Source: CABQCM01 sp965145485 (GTDB lineage: Bacteria; Bacillota; Clostridia; Oscillospirales; Acutalibacteraceae). Taken from it: a stretch of DNA of 17,644 nt. The notes under the pieces were generated by a model, which was given only the letters and a program-made list of their open reading frames with translations, did not search any database and had not been told where the DNA came from. Below are positions 1-7,523 of the stretch, piece after piece; the stretch's first letter is position 1; each line of letters opens with the position of its first letter. The stretch lies in NCBI GenBank assembly GCA_965145485.1, contig CBCTCU010000050.1, positions 1-17,644 on the forward strand. Reading direction: 5' to 3'. A program made the position numbers and the translations under genes.

Positions 1-161
1 TGGAGCCGCAGCGTTACCGGGACGCCCTATACCGTCATTGGTTGGCTTATCTGGATGATCCCGGCGGGGTTGACGAAGAAAGCGGCTTGCCTCACCTTTG
101 GCATCTTGCCTGCAATGCTGCTTTTCTAATCGAATTTGACCTTCATCCAACGGAGGAATAA
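1..161 (+). CDS. DUF5664-like dATP/dGTP diphosphohydrolase, C-terminal end (partial)
   Basis: Reading frame 3 is open from the window edge to a TAA at 159-161 and gives about 52 residues. The stretch RYRDALYRHWLAYL followed by LPHLWHLACNAAFLIE resembles the C-terminus of DUF5664 proteins, which phage annotations often call dATP/dGTP diphosphohydrolases. The family contains an HLxHxxxN-like element close to its C-terminus, and HLWHLACNAAFL fits that. The N-terminus is outside the window, so the catalytic part cannot be judged. The stop codon lies one base before the next gene's ATG, and the GGAGG serving that gene lies inside this reading frame, so the two are probably co-transcribed. Family assignment is from memory of the motif; no search was run. 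Confidence 0.6.
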   Translation, partial: EPQRYRDALYRHWLAYLDDPGGVDEESGLPHLWHLACNAAFLIEFDLHPTEE

Positions 162-162
162 G

Positions 163-630
163 ATGGCTAGAGAATATCGGAGCGACAAGGCGAGTAATCT
201 CCCAGTTAGAAACACTACCAAAGAATATCTCCAACAGGTATTTGAGATAAATCGCCTCATCAAGACCCGCATGGAGCAGCTGAATACCTTGAAAGATATC
301 GCAACCCGTATATCTCCTCATACGGATTCGGTGCGTGTCGACGGGTCAAGCAACCGTGGAAATATGGCTGCCACGGTGGAAAGGATCGTTGACCTTGAAC
401 ATATGATTAACCGCGATATAGAGCGCATGAAGACGGTCTACATTGAAGTCCAAGATGTAATTGATACGGTCACCGACAGTAGGCAAAAAAATATACTGAC
501 GCTCCGATATTTGTGCTTTAAAAAGTGGGATGAAATTGCTGAAATCATGTGCATGGATGAACGGTGGATACGCAGACTTCACAAAAAAGCTCTTCAAGAA
601 TTGACCCTGGAAAGCCCGGTTTATAAGTGA
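163..630 (+). CDS. DUF1492-family, sigma-70 region 4-like late transcription regulator
   Basis: This 155-residue protein has a helical N-terminal half, with the EYLQQVFEINRLIK pattern and a central DLEHMINRDIERM helix. Its C-terminal helix-turn-helix is at roughly residues 112-148, with LTLRYLCFKKWDEIAEIM followed by a basic recognition helix (RWIRRLHKKAL). This is the layout of DUF1492 proteins, the ArpU/RinA-like regulators that lie just before the packaging genes in many Firmicutes phages and are thought to switch on late transcription. The ATG at 163 is chosen because CGGAGGA (151-157) sits about 6 bases upstream; an in-frame start further upstream would lie inside the preceding gene and lacks that site. 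It is the last gene before a terminator and the HNH/terminase module, which fits a late activator. The direct target is not shown by the sequence. Confidence 0.8.
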   Translation: MAREYRSDKASNLPVRNTTKEYLQQVFEINRLIKTRMEQLNTLKDIATRISPHTDSVRVDGSSNRGNMAATVERIVDLEHMINRDIERMKTVYIEVQDVIDTVTDSRQKNILTLRYLCFKKWDEIAEIMCMDERWIRRLHKKALQELTLESPVYK

Positions 631-636
631 TACAAT
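628..636 (+). promoter_or_regulatory. candidate extended -10 promoter after the DUF1492 gene
   Basis: TGATACAAT overlaps the stop of the regulator gene and matches an extended -10 (TGN plus a TATAAT-like hexamer). The nearest good -35 match, TTGACC at 601-606, is 24 bases away, which is too far, so any activity would rely on the extended -10 or on an activator. Transcription would meet the hairpin at 681 soon after. This is a weak call. Confidence 0.25.
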
Positions 637-680
637 AACCACAGTGAAATAGCATGTAGCATACTCTTTACCCTCCTTCT

Positions 681-705
681 AGGCGTCCAGCGATGGGCGC
701 CTTTT
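681..705 (+). terminator. Rho-independent terminator after the DUF1492 gene
   Basis: AGGCGTCC (681-688) pairs with GGGCGCCT (695-702) with one G-T pair, giving an 8-bp stem with a 6-base loop, followed by TTTTCT. This is a textbook intrinsic terminator. It lies 50 bases after the regulator's stop codon and separates the upstream genes from the packaging module. Confidence 0.85.
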
Positions 706-886
706 CTATTGGTATTCTTTGGTGCACCCGGCGAAAGTGACGAAAGCTGGGAGCGGTGGGTTTGGGGATCATACCATTGCAGTCCGTGGGGATTTGCTCC
801 TGTCCTCGCAGTGCCTATTTCGCTCTGTGACTGCAACGACGGCAGCAGAGCAATTCTTTTATTTCAGTTTGGTGTGAATACAAACT
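706..886 (+). other. non-coding gap between terminator and HNH gene
   Basis: There is no convincing gene here. A 63-codon frame beginning with TTG at 709 has no ribosome binding site, has a composition rich in Trp and Ser, and runs into the HNH gene. No tRNA-like T-arm or CRISPR-like repeat is visible. A late promoter responding to the upstream regulator would be expected here, but I cannot identify a clear -35/-10 pair. Confidence 0.5.
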
Positions 887-1180
887 ATGAGCGGAATTAA
901 TCAGGACTTTTACTCATCTCCGGCGTGGAGACACAAGCGGGATTACATTTTATGCAGGGATCATTTTTTGTGCCAGCACTGTCTCAAACGGAGTGTTATA
1001 ACGCCAGCCAATACAGTGCATCATATCAAGCATTTAGACAAATATCCAGACCTGGCATTGGATGACGACAATTTGGTAAGTCTGTGTTCTCGATGCCATG
1101 AGAGACAACATCCAAATAGATTCTCGAATAGGCACGATAACGATCGAAAGCCAGGAGTGAGGATCATTTGTGTAAAGTGA
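887..1180 (+). CDS. phage HNH endonuclease of the packaging module
   Basis: This 97-residue protein has the small phage HNH layout. An FYSSPAWRHKRDYIL opening (as in FYxSxxWRxxR) comes first, then a zinc-binding CQHC pair. The HH of VHHIKHL follows, then NLVSLCSRCHERQH with the second CxxC and the final H of the HNH motif. The length is usual for terminase-adjacent HNH proteins. Such proteins work with the large terminase to nick cos DNA in HK97-type phages. The ATG at 887 places the conserved SxxWR element at the N-terminus, although only a weak GGTG lies upstream. The next genes are the two terminase subunits, separated by a dyad-rich stretch, which supports a role in cos cleavage. Confidence 0.9.
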   Translation: MSGINQDFYSSPAWRHKRDYILCRDHFLCQHCLKRSVITPANTVHHIKHLDKYPDLALDDDNLVSLCSRCHERQHPNRFSNRHDNDRKPGVRIICVK

Positions 1181-1204
1181 TATTGTCACATCCAGTAAAA
1201 CAGA

Positions 1205-1260
1205 CCAGCACCCCCCGGGGGCTAAAAAGTTTTGGTATGGCCCTTGGTAACCGAGGCGAC
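1205..1260 (+). other. candidate cos site between HNH and small terminase genes
   Basis: This 148-bp HNH-terS gap contains two dyads. CCCCCGGGGG is a perfect 10-bp palindrome at 1212-1221. CCTTGGT-A-ACCGAGG is a 15-bp near-palindrome at 1242-1256 with one T-G mismatch. HNH nucleases that act with terminases cut sites with rotational symmetry, and cos sites usually lie next to terS. I recall similar C-run/G-run sequences after HNH genes in other Firmicutes phages, but did not check this. Which dyad would be the cutting site is unknown. Confidence 0.5.
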
Positions 1261-1328
1261 CTCCTTCCCTTTCACAGCGGGGAATCTTGCGCATGACCCC
1301 TACCATTATCGGCAAAGAAGGTGAAAAA

Positions 1329-1712
1329 ATGAGTCGATGCACCACAGAAATAACGGAAGAACAAAAAAAGCGAGAGAATGCTAGAAAGCGAAGAATCAAG
1401 GAAGAAAAGGACTCGCTGTTAAACCAGTTTGCGGATATTCCACAGGACTTGCAGGTTTTAGTTTCCGGTCTGATTGATCGTGCTGCTTTTTTGAAAATAT
1501 CCTGCGAAGATTGCGAAAAAGATATCAATATCCATGGGGAAACGGAACTTTTTTCGCAATCAAAAGATATGAAACCCTATCTGAAAAAACGCGCTTCGGT
1601 CGAGGTGCACAACCAGAATGTGAAGAACTATACAACCATCATGCGGCAATTAACCGATCTAGTGCCAAAGCCGAAAGTCAGCGATGGGGACGATGACTTT
1701 GAGCAGTATTGA
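1329..1712 (+). CDS. terS: phage terminase small subunit
   Basis: This 127-residue, mostly helical and highly charged protein lies between the HNH and large terminase genes. Its C-terminal YTTIMRQLTDLVPKP followed by an acidic DGDDDFE tail resembles Firmicutes phage terminase small subunits of the P27-like group. The small subunit binds the packaging start site and loads the large subunit. The ATG at 1329 is preceded by AAGAAGGTG (1315-1323) at good spacing. Upstream in-frame starts (ATG 1293, TTG 1287) lack such a site and would extend into the presumed cos region, so I prefer 1329. Two CxxC-like cysteines (CEDCEKD) are present. The 3' end overlaps the large subunit gene, suggesting coupled translation. 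The family call relies heavily on position. Confidence 0.8.
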   Translation: MSRCTTEITEEQKKRENARKRRIKEEKDSLLNQFADIPQDLQVLVSGLIDRAAFLKISCEDCEKDINIHGETELFSQSKDMKPYLKKRASVEVHNQNVKNYTTIMRQLTDLVPKPKVSDGDDDFEQY

Positions 1713-3402
1713 TCTGGTAAAAAGCACTCTGTGTTATCAGTATGCGTCGGATGTTGTTAATGGGAAGATCGTTGCCGGGAAAAAAGTGATTCTGGCATGC
1801 CGCCGATTTATGGATGATTTGAAAAAGTCTGCATCACCTTTCTTTCGCTGGACGTTTGATGTGGACAAAGCCTATCGGCCGATTCACTTTATGGAGCGTT
1901 TTCTTATCCCAACCAAGGGAGATTACAGCGAAATGAAGCTGCTTCCCTGGCAGCACTTTGTCGAGGGTAGTATCTACGGGTGGGTGGATAAGGAAACTGG
2001 GCTCAGGCGATATAACGAGGCCCTCATTATCGTTGGCTCGGGTAACGGAAAGTCTACCTTGGTCAGCGGCAATGCCATTTATGGGGCTTCCAAAGACGGA
2101 GAGCGGGGGGCGGAGGTATACCTTCTTGCCAACTCAAAGGATCAGGCCGGGATTATATATGGAGAGTGCGTCGCCCAAATCGAAAATAATCCCATTTTAC
2201 GCAAGCATTTTCGGCCTCTGAGAAACGGTATCTTTTATGACAAGACAGGAAGCAAGATTGAGCGCCTGGCGACCGATTCCAAAAAGCAGGAGGGACGCAA
2301 CGTCCATCTTGCGGTGTTTGACGAATTACAGGACTACCAGAGCTGGAAGCTGATTAATGTAATCAAGGCAAAAACCAAAAAGCGTAAGCAGCCCTTGGTG
2401 CTGTATATTACTACGCTCGGCAATGAGATTGATGGGCCTTTGATGGATTTGTATGTTTTGGGAGACCAGTTGTTAAAAAACGAGGGCGAGATCAACGAGC
2501 GGGTTTCCGACCGCATGTTTGTATATATCGCAGAAATTGACGAGGGCGACGACCCGGATGATCGCTCCTGCTGGGTCAAAGCCAATCCATCCATTGGGCC
2601 CCTGCTGACAATGGAATCTCTGGAAGATGAGTGGGAACGATGCAAGCTGATCCCATCCGAGCGGGCCAACTTCATCAACAAGCAGCTCAACGTTTTTACC
2701 AACGTCGACGAGATGTCGATGCTCGACGCCCAAACCATTCTGAAAAACAACAAAACTTACGACCTCAACCGCCTGGAGGGTCAACTCTGCTATGGGGGAT
2801 TTGACCTGTCCGAAAGCCAGGATTTTACCTCGGCGTGTTTAGAGTTTCCTTTGGGCAACCGGCAGTTTTATGTTCTGTCCCATTCCTGGGTGCCGATGAA
2901 AAAGGTCAAAGAAGATCACGAAAAGCTGGATTGGACGATGCTCGAAAGCCGGGGATATCTTACCATCGTGCCCGGTGATTATGTGGATTATGAGTTGGTT
3001 TTTGAATGGTTTGAAAAACAGCGGGAGAAATACATCATCGAAAAGGTGGGGTACGACCCCGCTAAGGCGTATCTTCTGGTGCAGCAGATGCAGTCTGCCG
3101 GTTATACCATGGATGTTGTCCGCCAAGGGGAGCTGACTTTGACCGCGCCGCTGGATCACCTGACAGAAATCTTTTTGGATGGAAACATCATCACCAATAA
3201 CGACCCCTTGTATCGCTGGTATCTGAAAAATGTCAAGCTTACCAAGCGGGGGCCGAACGCCACCTATCTGCCAACCAGGCAAAATAAATATCGAAAAATC
3301 GACGGGTTCGCGGCCCATTTGGATGCGCATGTCGTTTATTTGCGCGACAACCCGGTCACTATCGACGAAAACCGCGATGTAGCCACCATTATTCAACTGT
3401 GA
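1684..3402 (+). CDS. terL: phage terminase large subunit
   Basis: This 572-residue protein is the DNA-packaging motor and headful/cos nuclease. The N-terminal ATPase has a Walker A variant GSGNGKST at residues 118-125 and a Walker B LAVFDE ending in D213-E214. The C-terminal RNase H-like nuclease shows the expected acidic residues: D374 in GGFDLSESQDF, D458 in VGYDPAKAY, and D547 in HLDAHV. This domain order and length match the Terminase_1 (PF03354) family. The start is uncertain: ATG at 1684 or ATG at 1693, the latter with a GGGGA very close upstream. Both overlap terS, so the gene is probably translated by coupling. The stop TGA is embedded in the ribosome binding site of the portal gene. 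Confidence 0.95.
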   Translation: MGTMTLSSIDLVKSTLCYQYASDVVNGKIVAGKKVILACRRFMDDLKKSASPFFRWTFDVDKAYRPIHFMERFLIPTKGDYSEMKLLPWQHFVEGSIYGWVDKETGLRRYNEALIIVGSGNGKSTLVSGNAIYGASKDGERGAEVYLLANSKDQAGIIYGECVAQIENNPILRKHFRPLRNGIFYDKTGSKIERLATDSKKQEGRNVHLAVFDELQDYQSWKLINVIKAKTKKRKQPLVLYITTLGNEIDGPLMDLYVLGDQLLKNEGEINERVSDRMFVYIAEIDEGDDPDDRSCWVKANPSIGPLLTMESLEDEWERCKLIPSERANFINKQLNVFTNVDEMSMLDAQTILKNNKTYDLNRLEGQLCYGGFDLSESQDFTSACLEFPLGNRQFYVLSHSWVPMKKVKEDHEKLDWTMLESRGYLTIVPGDYVDYELVFEWFEKQREKYIIEKVGYDPAKAYLLVQQMQSAGYTMDVVRQGELTLTAPLDHLTEIFLDGNIITNNDPLYRWYLKNVKLTKRGPNATYLPTRQNKYRKIDGFAAHLDAHVVYLRDNPVTIDENRDVATIIQL

Positions 3403-3413
3403 GGAGGGATTAC

Positions 3414-4655
3414 GTGGGATTTTTCACAAGGCTTAAAGCCCGGCGAACAAAGCAGAGCGAGGACATACCGGCATCTGCGGTCGTTGCCAGAACAGTCAAT
3501 AGCGCGAGGTATCATCGGGGCGATTACACGATGAATACCAATGAAATCATCTTTTCAGCGGCGTCACGATTATCCAATTCGCTGGCTGCCATGCCGTTGC
3601 GATTATACCGGGGGAAATATCAGATCACCGAAGACCCGGTGGCTCAACTCATGGGGTGCCGCCCCAACCCGAACATGACCAGCTTTGACTTTATCCGGGC
3701 TATGGAGGCGACCCGCGACACCAACGGCAACGCTTATGCGCTGATAATGCGAGACGAATATTTTCAAATCGACCGCCTGGATGTTTTGGATAGCTCTAAA
3801 GTGACCCCCGTTATGGAACTAAATACGAAAGAGCTTTATTACCGGGTGTCCAGCGACCAGGGGGAGTATATCCTGCACAATTCCTACCTGATCCACGTCC
3901 GTTTTGCATCTGCCAACGGCATTATCGGCATTAACCCGGTAACCGTCCTGCACGACACCCTAAGCTATTCGGACAATGTCAAAAAGTACACCCTGGAACA
4001 ATTCGACAAGGGGATCAACGCCGCCATTGTTTTGGAGGCCCCCGCTACGTTAGGGCCGGTGCAGAAGGCACAGTGCATTAAAACCATACAGGAGGTGCAC
4101 CGATCCACCGGGGGCAATATCCTCTTGCTGGAAAGCGGCGTTACAGCCAAATCTATGAATCTTTCCCCCGTCGATAGTAAGCTGTTTGACACCGAAAAAA
4201 TCACCATCAACCGGGCGGCCAGTGTGTACAATATGCCGCCGTCGATGCTGGGCGACTATTCCAACGCTTCTTACAGCTCGCTTGAACAGGAGATGATCCG
4301 TTTTGTTGTCCTCACCATGACCCCTATCACCACTATGTATCAGCAGGAATTTAATAACAAGCTGCTGACCAAAGAACAGAGGAAACAGGGCTATCATTGG
4401 GAGTTCGACCGATTCGAGCTGGTCAAAGCGGACACCAGCACCAGAACCACCTACTACTCCAACGGGCTCCGGTCAGGATGGCTTTGCCCAGACGACGTCC
4501 GGCTGGAAAACGGCCTGGAACCCTTGCCGGATGGGATTGGGGAAGAGGTCTTGATAGCCCGCGACCTGATCCCCCTGCGGGTGGCATTGGAGCATCCGGA
4601 GTATGTGTCCGGCATATCGGCCGGCGCCGCGCAGACAGGAGGTGAAAAAACATGA
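3414..4655 (+). CDS. HK97-family portal protein
   Basis: This 413-residue protein forms the dodecameric ring at one capsid vertex through which DNA enters and the tail attaches. It opens MGFFTRLK, the usual beginning of HK97-type portals (PF04860). It also has IIFSAASRLSNSLAAMPLRLY, the NxNxTSFDF-type element (NPNMTSFDFIRA), GNAYALI, and VYNMPPSMLGDYSNASYSSLEQE, all typical of the family. The GTG at 3414 is chosen because GAGGAGGG (3401-3408) lies 5 bases upstream; an in-frame GTG at 3399 would precede that site and overlap the terL stop. The gene ends in an ATGA overlap with the prohead protease gene, as is common in this module. Confidence 0.93.
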   Translation: MGFFTRLKARRTKQSEDIPASAVVARTVNSARYHRGDYTMNTNEIIFSAASRLSNSLAAMPLRLYRGKYQITEDPVAQLMGCRPNPNMTSFDFIRAMEATRDTNGNAYALIMRDEYFQIDRLDVLDSSKVTPVMELNTKELYYRVSSDQGEYILHNSYLIHVRFASANGIIGINPVTVLHDTLSYSDNVKKYTLEQFDKGINAAIVLEAPATLGPVQKAQCIKTIQEVHRSTGGNILLLESGVTAKSMNLSPVDSKLFDTEKITINRAASVYNMPPSMLGDYSNASYSSLEQEMIRFVVLTMTPITTMYQQEFNNKLLTKEQRKQGYHWEFDRFELVKADTSTRTTYYSNGLRSGWLCPDDVRLENGLEPLPDGIGEEVLIARDLIPLRVALEHPEYVSGISAGAAQTGGEKT

Positions 4656-5404
4656 AATACGGGAATGTCATCAAGAAAGTTAGCATGACGCAGAGTGATC
4701 TGTCCAAAATCAATCATTATACCCGTAGCGAACTATCCGCCGACGATGTGTATGCGTTTTCGATTGTCCTGTGCGACAACGAAGTTGACCGGGATTATGA
4801 GAGGTTCAGTATTGACGCGCTGCACAAGCTTGCCAAGCTATACGTTGGGAAGCCGGGGATTCAGGATCATGTGCCGTCAACCCAAAATCAGGTGGCAAGA
4901 ACATACGACGCCTGGGTGGAGCAAGACACATCCAAACTTACAATGGTGGGGGAGACTTATCACCAATTGATAGCCAAAGCCTATATCCCCCGCAGCGTAA
5001 CCGCCGAACCCCTGATACAGGACATTGACGCCGGCATAAAAAAAGAAGTCAGCGTGGGATGCTCTCTGACGTCAAGCACCTGTTCCATCTGTGGAAAATC
5101 CGCTTTTGAGTGCGAGCACCGTCGTGGTCAGACATACGACGGAAAGCTCGCTCATTTTATTCTCAGCGATCCCATTGACGCCTACGAATGGTCTTTTGTC
5201 GCCGTTCCGGCGCAAAGGGCGGCCGGGGTAATCAAGTCGTTTGCGCCTGACGAGATCAGCGAGGCCATCGCCGCGCTCGCTGAGTGCGATCTGTCCGGGC
5301 AAACCGAAAACATCCGCAAGCTGCTCGCCTTGTCCCTCGACCCTGGGGAGAAGCGGGAGCGGCAGGAAATATTGGAAGAAAACAAAAAGTATCTGGAGGT
5401 ATAA
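4652..5404 (+). CDS. HK97-family prohead maturation protease with Cys/His insert
   Basis: This 250-residue protein fits the phage prohead protease family (S78-like, herpesvirus assemblin fold), which removes the scaffold part of the capsid protein during head maturation. H73 in GIQDHVPS and S134 in KKEVSVGCS are in the positions of the catalytic His and Ser. The stretch DAYEWSFVAVPAQ is the usual end of the core. Between them lies a zinc-ribbon-like insert, C144-x2-C147 with C154 and H156, which I recall from Firmicutes members. The ATG at 4652 overlaps the portal stop as ATGA and has AGGAGGTG at 4637-4644. The C-terminal 60 residues are a charged helical tail. The capsid gene follows directly. 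Confidence 0.88.
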   Translation: MKYGNVIKKVSMTQSDLSKINHYTRSELSADDVYAFSIVLCDNEVDRDYERFSIDALHKLAKLYVGKPGIQDHVPSTQNQVARTYDAWVEQDTSKLTMVGETYHQLIAKAYIPRSVTAEPLIQDIDAGIKKEVSVGCSLTSSTCSICGKSAFECEHRRGQTYDGKLAHFILSDPIDAYEWSFVAVPAQRAAGVIKSFAPDEISEAIAALAECDLSGQTENIRKLLALSLDPGEKRERQEILEENKKYLEV

Positions 5405-5406
5405 CC

Positions 5407-6864
5407 ATGGGAATCTATCAGCTCAAAGAAAGCATGGCCCAGCTTGGGGCCGAAATCAAGAAAGAGGCCGAATTTATTGCAGCCAATAGCGCCAACCCCG
5501 AGACCAGTATGGAGGATATCCGCAAAGCAAAGTCGCGGCGCGATGAGCTTCAGGAACGGTATGACCTGTTGGCGGTGCAGCTGAAAGCCGAAGAGGCGAA
5601 AGCAGACAAGAAGTTCAAGCCGGTCGATGGCGCTGATGGCGATCCGACAAAAGCGCTTGAGATCGCCAAGGGCAAGTATTATCAGGCCATCGCCGACAAG
5701 CAAGGGGTCAAAGAGGCGGCGGCTGAGGTCATCAAGGCGTATCGGGGTCTGGGAGCCATTCCCGAAGGGGATGTTGAACTGGGCGGCGGCGAGGCGTTCC
5801 TGCCGCACAACATGTCCAACGAGATTGTCAGCGAGCCGGTCGAGGATAACAGCCTGCGCACCATTGAGCAGGTCACTAACATTACCGGGCTCGAAATCCC
5901 TATTTTTGATATGGATATTGACGATGTTGACCTGGAGGATATCACGGATAAGGACACCGCAACCGAAATCAGGACCAAAGGCAACCTGATCTCCTTTGGG
6001 CGCTTTAAGACCAAGGTCAAGGTGCAGGTGTCGGATACCGTGGTACATGGCAGCCCCTTGAATCTTGCCGCCCATGTGGAGCAGGGGCTGCGCAGTGCGC
6101 TGGCGATCAAGGAAAAAATCCGCGCGTTTGACCAGAACCCCGACGCGGAACATGCCGGTATGTCGTTTTACTCCACGGCGAACAACATCAAATGCGTTTA
6201 TGCGTCGACGATGCTTGATGCCATTCTGGCGGCCTACGGTGACCTGGCGGACTTCTTTGCCGAGGGCGCCCGTGTCGTAATGCGCCGTACCGACTATATT
6301 GCCATGATTCGAGAACTGGTGAACGATTCGGAATCTCTGTTTGGCAAGAAGCCGGAGGAGGTCATCGGCATCCCCGTAACCTTTAATGACCGGGCTGCTA
6401 TTCCGGTTATCGGAGACTTCCGTTATGCCCACATGAATTATGACATCGGCGCAACTTACGATGTGGACAAAGACGTAAATACCGGTATGTATATGTACGT
6501 ACTCACCGCCTGGGGCGATCATAAAATCAAGCTGGCGTCGGCTTTCCGCTTGGCTAAAGTCGGCACTGTTCCCACACTGAACAGCGTTACCATTTCGGGC
6601 ACCGTCGAGGTTGGCGAAACCCTGACCGCGGTACCGGCCTATTCGTCCGGTTCTCCCTCGCCGGTGTTGAGCTATCAGTGGAGATACGCGACCAGCGCGA
6701 GCGGGAGCTACCGTAAGATCGACGGGGCGACTTCTTCGACCTACGAGCTGACCGATAAAGACCTTGGCAGGTACATCAAGGTGGAGGTAACCGCCAACGG
6801 AGCAGCTACCGGCACTGCAACCAGTGCGGCTACCGCAGCGGTCGCGGAGAAAACGGGCGGCTAA
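5407..6864 (+). CDS. HK97-fold major capsid protein with C-terminal Ig-like domain
   Basis: This 485-residue protein is the main shell subunit. Residues 1 to about 105 form a charged coiled-coil delta domain (internal scaffold) that the neighbouring protease would remove. The HK97 core follows (about 110-385), with FLPHNMSNEIVSEP at its start and the SAFRLAKVG end (PF05065-like). Residues 387-480 add an Ig-like beta domain with SYQWRYA and GRYIKVEVTA, not part of the minimal capsid fold. Such appended domains usually project from the capsid surface. The ATG at 5407 is chosen for the GGAGGT six bases upstream; a longer in-frame extension lies inside the protease gene. A closely related Ig-like domain ends the major tail protein at 8282-9181. 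Confidence 0.93.
   Translation: MGIYQLKESMAQLGAEIKKEAEFIAANSANPETSMEDIRKAKSRRDELQERYDLLAVQLKAEEAKADKKFKPVDGADGDPTKALEIAKGKYYQAIADKQGVKEAAAEVIKAYRGLGAIPEGDVELGGGEAFLPHNMSNEIVSEPVEDNSLRTIEQVTNITGLEIPIFDMDIDDVDLEDITDKDTATEIRTKGNLISFGRFKTKVKVQVSDTVVHGSPLNLAAHVEQGLRSALAIKEKIRAFDQNPDAEHAGMSFYSTANNIKCVYASTMLDAILAAYGDLADFFAEGARVVMRRTDYIAMIRELVNDSESLFGKKPEEVIGIPVTFNDRAAIPVIGDFRYAHMNYDIGATYDVDKDVNTGMYMYVLTAWGDHKIKLASAFRLAKVGTVPTLNSVTISGTVEVGETLTAVPAYSSGSPSPVLSYQWRYATSASGSYRKIDGATSSTYELTDKDLGRYIKVEVTANGAATGTATSAATAAVAEKTGG
6565..6846 (+). repeat. Ig-like domain copy 1 (capsid protein C-terminus)
   Basis: This stretch encodes 94 residues that align without gaps to residues 202-295 of the major tail protein. 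By hand I count 51 of 94 identical positions. Shared blocks include VGETL, YSSG, YQW, SGSY, GAT, YIKV and GAATG. It sits after a short TVPTL linker and ends in an Ala/Thr-rich tail. Confidence 0.8.
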
Positions 6865-6882
6865 TAAAGAAGGAGGCGGGCC

Positions 6883-7167
6883 ATGGCGACGATAGAGGAG
6901 TTTTGCAAGTATATACACGCGGATGCATCGGATACCACGGCCCGCCTGTGCCTCAATGCGGCGCAGGCGAAAGCCAGGACAGCCGGCATCCCGGACTATT
7001 CGGATAACGCGCAGTACGATCTGTTTTTGTATGCGCTGGCCGGATACTGGTATGACAATCGCAGCCTGATGGACATCGGCGGCACAGACGAGGCGACGCA
7101 GCGGATGATCAATTCGTTTGTCCTGGAGCTGCGATATGCGGAGGATGGCAGCGGTGGCGAGCAATGA
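6883..7167 (+). CDS. head-tail connector protein (HK97 gp6-like)
   Basis: This 94-residue helical protein begins IEEFCKYIHADAS and contains FLYALAGYWYDNRS and RMINSFVLELR. These are the usual helices of gp6-like head-tail connectors (PF05135-type), which form a ring under the portal. It lies directly after the major capsid gene, where this family is normally found. AGGAGGCGGG (6871-6880) is close before the ATG. Its end overlaps the start of the next gene. Length is normal for the family. Confidence 0.82.
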   Translation: MATIEEFCKYIHADASDTTARLCLNAAQAKARTAGIPDYSDNAQYDLFLYALAGYWYDNRSLMDIGGTDEATQRMINSFVLELRYAEDGSGGEQ

Positions 7168-7522
7168 ATTGGGTATCCGGGTCAATCCGGGGCAACTGCG
7201 AACCCCGGTGCAGATTGAGAAGAAACAGCAGTCCCGCCCCAAAGGCCAAATTGAGCCGACCATACAGTGGGTCAGCGTCCGGGACGGCGTTACAGAGTTT
7301 TACTGCCAGTGGATTACAGTACACGGGCGGGAGGTATGGCAATCGGAGCAGCTTATGCTCCGAGAGCCCGCCACGGTTCGTCTGCGCTATTTGCCGGAAG
7401 TGACTTCCGCCTGCCGGTTGGTCAGAAATGGAATTGTTTATGAGATCATCAGCGTAGACCATGTGAGAGATCGTAAGCAATGGACAGAGCTAAAGGTTCA
7501 AAGGATGGAGGCGGGCAAGTGA
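7154..7522 (+). CDS. head-tail adaptor / head closure protein
   Basis: This 122-residue, mostly beta protein contains GQLRTPVQIEKKQ near the start, then IQWVSVRDGVTEFYCQW, VRLRYLPEV and YEIISVDHVRDRKQWTELKVQRM. This is the standard pattern of the SPP1 gp16 / phage head-tail joining family (PF05521), which closes the connector after packaging. The frame is open further upstream (ATG at 7136 and 7145, TTG at 7118). I choose GTG at 7154 because GGAGGA (7140-7145) lies 8 bases upstream, and because the family normally starts just before the GxLRxxVxI strand. The start overlaps the end of the connector gene by 14 bases. Start choice is moderately sure, identity more so. Confidence 0.8.
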   Translation: MASNELGIRVNPGQLRTPVQIEKKQQSRPKGQIEPTIQWVSVRDGVTEFYCQWITVHGREVWQSEQLMLREPATVRLRYLPEVTSACRLVRNGIVYEIISVDHVRDRKQWTELKVQRMEAGK

Positions 7523-7523
7523 C

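Noticed and set aside
706..886. Possible tRNA in the gap before the HNH gene, because of a GTGCACCA-like end on the - strand
   Set aside because: No acceptor stem partner, no GTTCRA-type T loop and no cloverleaf could be drawn.
709..900. A 63-codon + strand frame between the terminator and the HNH gene
   Set aside because: It has a TTG start without ribosome binding site, runs into the HNH gene, and has an odd Trp/Ser/Cys-rich composition.
1287..1328. Longer terS starting at TTG 1287 or ATG 1293
   Set aside because: There is no ribosome binding site, and it would extend into the dyad-containing gap; the ATG at 1329 has AAGGTG at good spacing.
1034..1528. A 164-codon - strand frame over the HNH/terS region
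   Set aside because: It lies opposite three features with better evidence, has no Shine-Dalgarno support, and would cross the presumed cos site.
5182..7263. A 693-codon open frame on the - strand across the capsid gene
   Set aside because: It mirrors the coding phase of GC-rich + strand genes (protease, capsid, connector), has no ribosome binding site and gives no recognisable protein pattern.
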